Positions 44,601-56,600 of a stretch of 64,000 nucleotides of DNA are shown here, one piece after another. Positions within the stretch are counted from its first letter, which is position 1. The number at the start of each line of letters is the position of its first letter. Source of the DNA: Diadophis punctatus similis (lineage: Eukaryota; Chordata; Lepidosauria; Squamata; Dipsadidae); contig JALIGW010000032.1 of NCBI GenBank assembly GCA_023053685.1, positions 6,805,456 to 6,869,455 on the forward strand. Reading direction: 5' to 3'. The position numbers and the translations under genes are program-made. The notes below the pieces were generated by a model, which saw nothing but the letters and a program-made list of their open reading frames with translations, had not been told where the DNA came from and searched no databases.

Positions 44601-47600
44601 CACCAAGATCAAACTGGTTTTATAGAAGGTAGACAAATGAAGAGTAATGTACGACACATAATTAATTTATTAGAGTATTTGGGGAGGAATAACCAGATAC
44701 CCGCTGCACTGGTATTCTTGGATGCTGAAAAAGCTTTTGATAGATTGAATTGGAAATTTTTATTAAAATTAATAGAAAAGATGCAGCTTGGAGAATACTT
44801 TACACAATCTATTAAGGCAATATATCAAAAACAGACTGCTCAAATAATAATTAATGGTGAACTAACAAATAATTTTAATATAGAGAAAGGAACCAGACAA
44901 GGATGTCCCCTATCACCTCTTTTGTTTATTTTGTCTATAGAGATTTTACTTAGTAAAATAAGGGAATCTGAGATAGTTAAAGGTATTAAAATAAAAGGAG
45001 AAGAATATAAACTACGAGCGTTTGCGGATGATTTAATAGTTACTGTAACTCAGCCATATCAATCAATTACAGGCCTGATGGATATTATCAATTCTTATGG
45101 ACAAGTAGCTGGTCTTAAAATAAATGTAGATAAAACTAAAATAATAGCTAAAAACATGACCAGAAATCAAGAGGAAAAAGTAGAAAGGGTTACAGGATAT
45201 GAAATAGTCAAAAAGGTCAAATACTTGGGGGTTAACATTATGTCAATAAACACGAAACTTTATCAACATAATTATGAAATATTATGGCAAAAAATACAGA
45301 AAGACTTGGAAAATTGGAAAAAGCTACAGTTGTCCTTGCTGGGCAGGATAGCTGTAGTAAAAATGAATGTCTTACCTAGGTTTTTATTTCTTTTTCAAAC
45401 AATTCCCATACTTAAAAAGGATGACAACTTGAAAGAGTGGCAAAAGGGTATTAATAAATTTATTTGGGCTGGGAAAAAACCGAGAGTAAATCAGAAAATA
45501 ATGCAAGACTCACGTGAAAGGGGAGGATTAAAAATGCCTAACTTAAGATTGTATTATGAAGCAGCTACCCTCTCAGCAATTGCGGATTGGATTAACCTGA
45601 CGGAAGAGAGGTCATTAAATATAGAAGGGTATGGCTTATTTTATGGATGGCATGCTTATTTAGTGTATAATAAAAAAGTAGATAAAACCTTTAAGAGTCA
45701 TATATTAAGAAATGCTCTATTACGTGTCTGGAAGAAATATCAATGTAAATTAAATGATAAATTACCTATATGGACAGTGCCGAGGCATGCGATAGAGAAT
45801 ATAAATACAGAGCAAAAACTAGATAAGATTACATATAAAGAGTTTCTTTATGTAGAGGGAATGAGGTTACAATTAAAATCAATGGAGCAACTAAAAGAAG
45901 AAGGAATAATTAAGTCTTGGTTTCAATATGGGCAATTGCAGGCCAGATGGAAAGAGGATTCAAAAGCAGGTATTTCGCAGCAAGATGACAACTTGATAAA
46001 TCAAATAAAGAATAAAGGACCAATGCATATAAAGAGATTATATAATGTATTAGTGGAATTAGATTCTGAAACAGAGCTAGTTAAGGATTGTATGATTAAA
46101 TGGGCTCAAAATATTGGTGAACCTATAATGATGGAAACATGGGAGAATATATGGGTTAGAAATGTGAAATTTACACAAGCCCAAAATTTAAGAGAAAACT
46201 TTTATAAAATGTTTTATAGATGGCATTTTGACCCAAAGAAACTAGCTTGTATGTATCCAAATTTACAACCTAAATGTTGGAGATGTGAATGTGAAGATGC
46301 AACTTATTTTCATGTTTGGTGGTCTTGTAGGAAAATTAAGGCTTTTTGGATTAAAATATGGTGGATTATACAAAATATATTGAAGAAAAAAATTAAGTTT
46401 ACACCACAGTTTTTCTTGCTGGGAATAATTATGGACTGTACTGTAATAGAGACTAAACTGATTTTGAACTTGATAACGGCTGCCAGATTGTTGGTAGCAC
46501 AATATTGGAAGAAAGAAGATATACCTACTATTGAGGAATGGACAATAAAAGTTACACACCTGGCAGAAATGGCAAGAATTTCATCATACTTAAAAGATCA
46601 TTCAAATGAAAGATATATATTGGAATGGAGTAGATGGACTGATTATATTCAAAAAAAGTATCAGATTAAGAAGATATATATAGTTTAATAATGATATATG
46701 GTTAGAATTTTAGAATGGTTTTTATAATAGAATTCATGTTTTGTTAGTATATGTTAGTTTATGGTTATTTGAAGATTATATCCTGTGTTCTTTCTGGGAA
46801 GTCGGGGTAGGGGAGGGAGGGGGTTGGGGGGAAGGGGGGGAATTTAAAAAAAATTTGTACTTTGTACTAATAAAACTTTTTCAATAAAAAATAATAATAA
46901 TTAGATTTAAAATTTGACTGAGAAGAAGGATTGTTTAAAGTTTGGTGTTAGTGTTGAAACTTACAGGATGGATGGAGAGGTTAATATGAATGTATTTTTT
47001 TCTCTACTTTTTTAATTTATTATTAATATTTTTTAAAGATTCGGAATTTTTGTGAAGTTAATAATTTGATATATTGTAATACTATGTTATTAATACTGTG
47101 TTTGATTTTATGATTAAGTTTAAGGTCTTTGAGGTATAAGGGGTTAGTTTTTAAAACACTGGAATTAACAATTTGATAGAATATTTTAAATATTTAGGCA
47201 TTTTGAATAGGTATAAATACTTAATGTTTATTTTTATTAGTTTATATATAGATTATATAAAAGATAGATGTTTAGTGATGTAAATTACCAGCCTGAGATG
47301 GTATGCTGTATGCTGTTGGATTAATAATATGTTTTTTTAAATTTAATTTTATTTTATTTTTATTTTTATTATTATTATTTTTATTTTTGTTTTGACTATT
47401 TCTAAACAGTTTTGAATAATTCAGAGTTAAAGACTTAAAAAATGTGGAATTTAAGAAGTTCTTTTAACTTAATTTAAATTTATTTTATTGAATATTATGC
47501 CCTGTACTTTCTCTGGGAAGTCCGGGGGGGGAGGGGGGGAGGGTAAGGGGGTGGGTTGGGGTTAGGGGGGAAGGGGGGGAGAAAAGAGAAAAATGTTTGT

Positions 47601-50600
47601 ACTTTGTACTTATAAAACTTTTTGAATAAAAAAAAAGAAAATTAATATCCAGTTCGGGAGAACCTGTGCAAACTGGTAGCAGCCCACCTCTGGCCAAGTG
47701 GGCATTCCTCACCCTCTGCCCCCACCCATAGATGGGACCAAGGGCAGGGGAGCCTGCTGGAAGTGTGTGTGTGAGCGCATGTACATGCACACCCTGTCTC
47801 ATGGCAAACTGAGTCCCCAGGGAGTAGGACGGCATATAAGAACAAACAAACAAACAAACAAACAAACAAACAAACAAACAAACAAGCAAGCAAGCAAACT
47901 GGAAGAAATCTGTGTAGAGAGAATCATCGGGCAAATCCATGTGCTAGGGAGGCTACCTTTGCCTCTGTGAGATTCTCCATCTGGGAAGCCCAGCCTGTTG
48001 CCCCAAGTTTCCCTCTCCCCCCTTGGGAGCCACCTTCCTGGAGTCAGAAGGAGGTGCCTGCTCAGGAGCCCTGGTCCACAGAGAAGACTGTTCTGCCTCT
48101 TCCATGCGGTTTTTCCCCATAGGGCCCAGTTCCCTTTTGTGCCTGGGTAAAAGCCACAATTAGGATTGTGATATCTAATTATCTAATTGGTCTGGGGTGG
48201 GGAGTTGTTTATAGTTTAACTTACTATTGCAAGTCAGTCAGAGTCTGTTGGAGTGGGTGGCTATAATAAATGTAAACAGCTAATATTAAAATGGTTATTT
48301 TATCCCACCCCCCTTGTCCTTTTTCAAGGCCAAACATGCCCAGCTTATTCAGGGAATCCCCCTTCAGGCCTCCTCCCAGGACTCCAGCCAGTCCAGCTGT
48401 GGACATTCACCTCCAAGAGTCCCAGGAGGCGGCTCCATTCGGCCTCCTCCTTCTCCTCGGTGGTTGGAGTCTTTCATGGACTGAGGACTTCTCTCTTTCA
48501 GTTAAGTGAGTGGGTTGCAAAGAAGGGTGGGCTGCATCTGCAGAGAAAAGCCCCTCACAGGTTCCCACCAGGTGAGAGGGTTCAGTTCAGGTGTCCTGGG
48601 GAAGCTGAAGGGATCGTTAACCCAGGAGTCCTTGGTGTGTGTCTGCATGCTTGCTTGCAGATATTTCGCAACCCGATTAGGAAACATCATCAGGGCACAG
48701 AGCACTGATGATGTGACCTCGCCAGCTCATGAAATGCCTGCAAGCAAACAGCCAAGCACAGAGAGCAGCGGCAATGAGCCCGGAGTTCAACTCTCAGCTA
48801 GGGAGTTCATCTTCTGTGGCACATTTACACCCCAGTGGCAAAGGGGAATGAAAGGCAGCCTGTCCCCAGATCGCCTTTGGCTTTGAGCTTCATAAGGCTG
48901 GCTTAGACTCACACCCACAACAAGGCTCAGCTACCGGGACTTCCGGTTTGGATCGCGCCATCGCCGACGTCCCTTCGTCGGGCGCCTTTCCGATCCTCGT
49001 AAAAAGCCGCCAGAACAGCTGTCTGGCGGCTTTGAAATCTCTTCCCCGGGCAAAGGGGAGAGATGAGAGCCTGACAGGTGGGGTAGAGCCCCCCAGCGTC
49101 CTAGGAGCCATCTAGGGGCGCAAAGGGAGAGCTCCCCATACAGCCTGTCTCCAGCTCCGAGAATCAGGAAACCTCCGCTTTTGCGGAGCTAGATGTCATG
49201 ACCGGCCGCTGCTTCCAGAATGGAATTTACAATTACTTCTGATTTATAGAAGCAGACAGAGAGAAACAGGCGTGAGATGGGCAAGTACTGAAACCTCTTT
49301 TTTCTTTTTTTTCAACTCCTGGGTAAGCTTTCACTTCGGCAAGGAAACAAAGGAAACAAAGTAACAATATGGCGATTGAGAAGTAAAAGTGACTTTCGTT
49401 TTCCCAGAGGCTTTTTTTTTCTTATGGAAACTTTTGACTTGGAAAAATAGCTTTTCTTTCTCTGTCTCCTAACCCTGGATTAAAGTTATAATTGAAAGAT
49501 TTTTAATAATAAAAGACTACCTGGTTTTGAAATTGGAAAGAACTTTAATTAGGCATCTGGCTTTTTTTTTTCCTTTTTCTTTGTACTCTTTTGAAACACC
49601 ATAATGGCTTCAAAATCTGGAAAGATTGTTTTGAGTAAAAGAAATGACTATCCCTCTGGATATATTTCTAAAATGCAACTTAATACTGAGTTAACACCTC
49701 CACAGCTTTTGACACCTGAAAGTTATTAAATAATTTAAAGATTATGAAACATGAACTGACTTTGGAATTTAATCAGAAAATTAGTGAGATAGACAAAAAA
49801 ATGCAGGCTGCTTTGAAGAATATGAATCAACAACTCAGGCTGGACGTGTTAGAGGTTTGCAAAGGTTTAGCAACAAATATTGAAGTTTTGGCAGAACGTA
49901 TTGAAACAAATAAACAAGCTTTGGCAACCTCGGTGAAATATATAGATAAAATTCAAAATGACATTGCAAATTTTGAAACAGAGGTGTTGATGACACAGTT
50001 CAGATCGATGGAAGTTGCTATAAGGGTCAGAGGTTTGAAGGAGGGATTATATGAAGATTTAAAAGGAAGGATGGTTGATGCATTGGATCAGGTGTCTGGA
50101 ATCTCTAAAGTGGAATTGGCTACACAAATCGATAAGATATACAGAATCAATTCGTTGTATGCTAAACAAAAACATTTACCAAGGGACATTGTCATATATT
50201 TTACTACAAGAGCTCTACGGAATAGAATTATACAGGCAACGTTCAACAATAATCTCAAGGTGAATGGTCAGGAATTAAAGATTTGGAAAGAAATCCCCTC
50301 TAAAATGCTTAAAGCCAGAAAAAGCTACACTTTTTTGATTGATGAATTCAAAAGATTAAATTTACAATATAAATGGGAAGCGCCAGTAGGAGTAGCAGTG
50401 AAATTTTCTGGAAAAAGATACCGGCTTAATACGATAAAAAAAGCTACTGAATTTTATGTCAATGTTTTAAAGGCTGATATATCTAAAATTCCAGAGGAAG
50501 GGTGTATGAAAATAAAAGAGGAGGAGGAGGGGAAGCCATCCCTGTTGGATCAAAAGGAAACAGATTTAAAAAACCAAAAGGAGTGCCAGAGCCAGACAGT

Positions 50601-53600
50601 CGGGGAAAAGGAGATGGAGGATCGGGACCAGATGGGAAACGAGTTGATAAATTCAAAATCATTGAGTTATTAAAAGATGCAACTATCAAGATACAAAAAG
50701 ATGTGGTGTTGAAATATATTGGATGGATAGAGACTAATATGATTGTACTTTTTCTTTTCTCTTCCCTATTTAATGATTACCTATGTAATATTTAGTTAAG
50801 TTTTATATAACTTTGAGGCTATTTTTAATGTTAATAATATTAGATATATACAATTTGTTGAAGATCTGTTTTTCTTTCTTTTTTTTAAGACTTTAAAGAT
50901 TTTTTGTTTTTTGAAGTTAATAAGTTAATGTAGAATAATATTATGTTATTAATATTATGATGAAATTTAATATTTAATGATTACTTATGTAATATTTAGC
51001 TAAGTTTTATTTATCTTTGAGGTTATTTTTAATGTTAATAATATTAGTTTAAGATTTTTGTATTTTATATTTAGCTATTATTTATATAATATTTACTTTG
51101 TATAAGGTAGAGGATTGAAGGGAGGAGGAAGGAGGTTTGTTTGTTTATTTTTTTCCTTTTTTTCTCTCTATTTTATTTTAGTTATGTTTTTCTTGTATTG
51201 TTAAAGAGATTTTTCTTTCTTTTTTTTCTTTTCCTTTTTGTATCTTTATTATTGTATACATAGACGATATATTATTAGTGTATAATTTGGAGTTGAAGCT
51301 TTTAAAAAATAATGTTTCTTTTTTTTATTAACAATTTAAATTTATTTAATTGATATTATGCCCTGTATTATCTCTGGGAAGTCCGGGGGGGAGGGGGGGA
51401 GGGAAGGGGGTGGGTTAGGGGGGAGAAAAAAATAAAATGTTTGTACTTTATATTTAATATTTAGCTACTATCTATGTAATTTTGTACTAATAAAACTTTT
51501 TGAACAACAAAATAAAAAATAAAAAAAAATAAAAAAAATAAACAAGGCTCAGCTACCGTAGACGGAAGCCCCCCTTAGACAGGCAAAAACAGGCTTCATG
51601 GGAAGCCCAAAGCAGCCAGAAGAACTGGGCCGCTCTGTTTCTACAGTTGCTGTCTGGAGCAGCGTTTGATTTATTTATGCCCGTCCAGCCCACGGGTCAA
51701 TCCGAAAAAGAGACAACACTCAAATAATATAGACAGAACTAGCTGGCACGACATATACACGAATAGCTGAAACCAGGCTAATGAAATCCCATTCTGATAG
51801 TCACACAGCATCTGTGGGCTTTGCAAAGAGAAGGATTCTGATGTAATCAGAGGTTACATCAGGTTACATTCTGATGTAATCAGTAATCACTTGTGGACTT
51901 CAACTTTCAGAATTCCTCAGCCAGCTTTGCTGGCTGAGGAATTCTGGGAGTTGAAGTCCACAAGTCTTAAAGTTGTCAAGGTTGGAGACCCCTGCTCTAG
52001 AAGAAGCACAGAATAATGGAATAGCCTGCACATAGGCTGGAAGGGAAGCATAGAACATAGAATCCTTGGCAGGAAGGGGCCTCAGAGGTCTTCTAATCTA
52101 GTCCAACCCCCTGCTCAACCCTATACTATCCCATCAAGTGGACAACCAGCTAAATATGAGCCAGCAGTGTGCAGCAACAGCCAAAAAAGCCAATGCAATC
52201 CTAAATTGCATTAACAGAGGGATATGATCAAGATCAAGTGAGGTACTAATACCACTCCATAAAGCCTCAGTTAGACCACACCTAGAGTACTGCATCCAGT
52301 TTTGGTCACCTCACTATAAAAAAGATGCTGAGACTCTAGAAAAAGTGCAGAGGAGAGCAACCAGGATGATTAGGGGACTGGAGACTAAAACATATGAAGA
52401 ACGGTTGCAGGAACTGGGCATGGACAGTCTAGTGAAGAGAAGGATCAAGGGAGACATGATAGCAGTGTTCCAATATTTGAGGGGCTGCCAGAGAGAGGAG
52501 GGGGTCAAGCTATTCTCCAAAGCACCTGAAGGCCAGACAAGGAATAATGGATGGAAACTGATCAAGGAGAGATTCAACCTGGAAATAAGGAGGAACTTTC
52601 TGACAGTGAGAACAATCAACCCATGGAACAGAAGTTGCCTTCGGAAGTTGTGGGAGCTTCATCACTTGAGACTTTCAAGAAGAGATTGGACTGCCATTTG
52701 TCAGAAATGGTATAGGGTCTCCTGCTTGAGCGGGGGGTTGGACTAGATGACCTACAAGATCCCTTCCAACTCTGTTAATCTGTTAATCTGTTAATCAAAT
52801 GGTTGTCCAGTCTATTTTTGAAAACTTCCAGCGATGGAGAAGCCATAACTCTGGGAGGCAAGCTATTCCACTGATTAATTGTTCTCACTGTCAAATAATT
52901 TATCCTTACTACCAAGTTGGATCTTTCTTTAATAAGCTTCCACCCATTACTTCTTGCCCTGCCCTCTGGTGCCCTGGAGAATAAGTCAATCCCCTCTCCT
53001 TTGTGACAGCCCCTCGAGTACCAGAGGATGGTTATCATGTCACCCCAGTCCTTCTCTTTGATAGGCTAGACATACCTAGCTCCCTCAACCATTCATCGTA
53101 TGATCTAGCCTCCAGACCTTTTATCATGGGGCTACCCTTGAAGAGTGTCCGGCGACTGCAATTGGTGCAAAATGCAGCTGCGCAAGCTGTGGTGGGTGCA
53201 CCCAGATGCACCCACGTAACACCGATCCTCCGCCAGCTGCATTGGTTGCCCATTAGTCTCTGGATCCAATTTAAGGTGTTGGTCGTTACCTTTAAAGCCC
53301 TACATGGCTGAGGGCCAGGTTACCTTTGGGACCGCATCCTGCCGCATACCTCCCTACGACCGGTCAGGGCCCACAGAGTCGGCCTCCTCCAGGTCCCATC
53401 GACCAAACAATGTCGGTTGGCGGGGCCGAGGGGGAGGGCCTTCTCTGTGGGAGCCCCCTCCCTGTGGAACCAGCTTCCCCCGGAGATCAGGACTATCCCC
53501 ACCCTGCTGGCCTTCCGGAAAGCAATAAAAACCTGGCTCTTCCGGCAGGCGGGGTGAAAGCGAGACGATACTCTTTTAACTTTTGTATGTTTTTAATTAT

Positions 53601-56600
53601 TGTATTTTATTGTATTTTATATTGCTGTAATGGATCTGAATATGTTGTGAGCTGCCCAGAGTCCCTAGGGAGTTGGGCGGCATACAAATCCATTAAATTA
53701 AATTAAATTAATTAAATTAAATCATCTTTGCTGCTCTTCTCTGCACACTTTTTAGCATCTCGGCATCTTTTTTTGTATCTTGGTGACCAGAACTGTATGA
53801 TGTCTTCCAAGTGTGGCCTCATCAGTGCAGTAGAGAGTGGTACTATAATTTCTAATGATCTTGATGCTATCCTTCTATTGATGCATCCCAGGACTGCACT
53901 GGCTTTTTTGGCAGCTGCAGCACACTGTTGGCTCATACTGAAGTGATGGTCCCAGTAGTGGGTTCTAAATCCCGTTGCTACCGGTTCATGCGCACACTTG
54001 CTCGCACGCACAATGCTTCTGTGCATGCACAGAAGTGTCCCGGGTGGGTGGGCAGAGCATCCCACTGCTGCCGCTACGGGTTCACCGAACCAGGCCGAAC
54101 CGGGAGCAACCCACCGCAGGGTGGTCCACCAGGACACCTAGATTCCTCCCACAGTTACTACTGTCAACCCAGGTAACTTCTATTCTTATGCATTTAATTT
54201 TTCTGCCTACATCTTTTCTCACTGGTGAACTGCGTCTTGTTGGATAGGACCGAATGCTCATGTCTGCCAAGATCCTTCTGGATTTTGACTCTATCATCGA
54301 AAGTGTTAGCAATTTCCCCCAGCTTGGTGTCAACTGTAAATTTGCTGAGCTTCAATCTCCTCATCTAGATCATTTGTTAAGATGTGGAAGAGTCCTGGGC
54401 CTGAGACAGAGCCTTAGGTATCCCACTCCATACTCCCCTCTATGTAGATGCAGTCAGCCAGTTGATTAACCGGTTGGTCAGCCAGTTACAAATCCATCTG
54501 GTGGTGATGCTGTCTATCCCACATTGTTTTATCTTGCCAAGAAGTAGCCTGTGGTCTATTTTATCAAATGCGTTACTGGAGTCCAAGTATACTTTGCCAC
54601 AGTATTTTGCTGGTCCACTAATTTAGTCACTTAATCAAAGAAGGATATAAGATTTGTCTGGCATGGTCTGTTTTTAAGAAACCCATGCTGGCTTCTAGCA
54701 GGCTGAGTCCTTCAGAGATGCATGTCCCTAATGGCTGCATAGAAGCTGAGAAGGGAAAGGGGGGGCGGAATCAGGGCCCAATCCATGACATCAGATCCAT
54801 GACATCTTGGTTTGGCCTCAGGGTTGCCTTTCAGTTTGAGCAGTCTAGGAATTCTCAATGTGGAGTTTGAAATGCTCCTGTCCCCCATGTCTTTTCCAGG
54901 AAACAAGTCAGAGACCCTCAGTTGGACAAACACAAGTAAAACATGCTTTGGTGGGGAGCTTGTGCATTCAATATCCCCGGAGAGGACAAAAAGCTGATGT
55001 ATAAATTAGGATAATCCACAAAGCCTGCAAGTTTCCTTAGCCACCAAAACAGCACCAAGAACTATCCAGGGTCATAAGGAAGATGGAGGTGGGGCTTCCT
55101 CCTGAAGAAGGGGGCTTTTGCTGAAGAACCTCCATGGCCTGCAGACCCATCAGTCACATCCTTTGGAACATAGGTCACCAACCCTGCACACTTGTCTCTC
55201 GAGGAGCGCTTGCTGAAGTGGCATGGGAAACTTCGGCTGGGCTCCTCGAGAGACAGGAGTTTGCAGGGGATTGAGCTAGCGTCCGCAATGGACAGCAAAC
55301 TCTGGCTGCTCCCCAGACTGGATGCCATTTACCCCTCCGAGTCCCAAGCGGCAGGAGACGAGGGCTGCCTTGCGCCACCGGCTGGCGCAAATATACCGAG
55401 GCGGAATGCTGATGCTGCACAAATGCAAGTAGCGCTTCCAGCCATTGCAACCCCCACCTCGGCCCACTTGTGCAGCGCCCCCCCCCCACCGCAACAGCAC
55501 CGTTATTTCGTTCTGGCCAGTGAGGTCTGCACTCCTTTTTGTATATTTCACCACCTGCAAAGTTGCACATTGCAAGTACCACCCCCTATGGTGGAGATTT
55601 CCAGCCCCACCACGGACCGGTCCCATATTCCAGAGCTGTGGTAGTCACAGGACTGGCCCATTGGTCATCCTGGAGCAGCTCCTCCACCCAGGTTCAGGAA
55701 AAGAAATAGAAAGGAAAGAAGGAAAGGAAAGGAAAGGAAAGGAAAGAAGGAAAGGAAAGAAGGAAAGGAAAGAAGGAAAGGAAAGAAGGAAAGGAAAGGA
55801 AAGAAGGAAAGGAAAGGAAAGGAAGAAGAGGAAAGGAAAGGAAAGAAGGAAAGAAGGAAAAAAGGGAAGAAGAGGAGAGAAAGAAAGGAAAGAAGGAAAA
55901 GAAAGGAAAGAAGAAGGAAAGGAAAGAAGGAAAGGAAAGGAAGAAGAGAAAGGAAGAGGAGGAAAGGAAAGAAGGAAAGGAAAGGAGGAAAGGAAAGGGG
56001 GGAGGAGAGGGGACTACAGCTACACCTCTGGAATATGGGACTGATTTTCTCAACAACATCAGCAAGCCACCGTCAAATAAGCTTCAATTATTTTGAAATA
56101 AGCATTTACGATTTTGTTATTATTAAATAAGCATTTATAATTTTGTTATATTAAATAGGTGCATTTCATATTAATAAAATAGAAATTATCTGATCATTAT
56201 TTTACAAATGTATTTATCTTTTTAAAAAAATCATATTAGTGGTCTGCAGGAATTAAAATTATGAATTAGGGTCTGTGGGATTTAAAATTATGACCTTGGT
56301 GGTCCCTGAGGTCCAAAAGGTTGGGGACCCCTGCTTTGGAAGGTGTGTTTGGAAGGGTGTTGCTGTTGCAGCCAAGGGCCCATGGCAAGAAATGTGAGCA
56401 GCCCTGCCATGAAACCATTTTTGCAAGTTCAAGGAAGCCCAGAGAACATTCCTTCCCCTGAAAATGAGCTCCCTGCTGAAAGCCATCAACTACCAGGTCA
56501 TTAAAAGTCCTGAGAGCTGGCAGGCAGTGGTTCCACAGGAAAGGCGGCCCTTTCCATTGGTTGGCAGACCTTCTTCTTCTCCCTCTCCCCCTCTCTCTGT

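Larger units (their letters stand above)
41080..46895 (+). mobile_element. Near-complete autonomous L1 LINE (copy B), nested in half-LINE A
   Basis: A 5.8-kb element with 5' UTR (GGACTTCCGG start), ORF1, ORF2, and a short 3' UTR with a G-rich tract at about 46804-46850 and an A-rich tail. AATAATTA at 41072-41079 is repeated at 46896-46903. It is the youngest insertion here because it interrupts copy A. It lies in TMEM8B intron 1, opposite to the gene. Confidence 0.93.
39147..47635 (+). mobile_element. ORF1-only half-LINE (HAL1-like) copy A, split by a full-length L1
   Basis: After removing the inserted L1 (41080-46895) the element is about 2.67 kb. It has a 5' UTR beginning GGACTTCCGGTTTGG, an L1 ORF1-type frame, about 1 kb of AT-rich non-coding DNA and the L1 3' tail ('ctctgggaagtccgggggg', G-rich tract, TTTGTACT..., AATAAA, A-rich end). 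It has no endonuclease or reverse transcriptase. A perfect 14-bp duplication shows retrotransposition as a unit. The 3' region holds an imperfect tandem repeat of about 185 bp, and the L1 sits in its second unit. Confidence 0.85.
52795..54690 (-). mobile_element. CR1 LINE, minus orientation, with two nested insertions
   Basis: The minus strand gives [20 protein letters not shown] and [18 protein letters not shown], then further upstream decayed reverse transcriptase (about 54130-54690). Another LINE fragment (about 53130-53715) and a MITE (about 53951-54121) interrupt it. Confidence 0.8.

Noticed and set aside
47841..47900. CRISPR-like array
   Set aside because: Direct repeats here are a 4-base microsatellite without spacers, and the genome is vertebrate.
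55445..56065. Lys/Glu-rich and Ser/Phe-rich frames of 120-200 codons
   Set aside because: Artefacts of the GGAAA polypurine tract.
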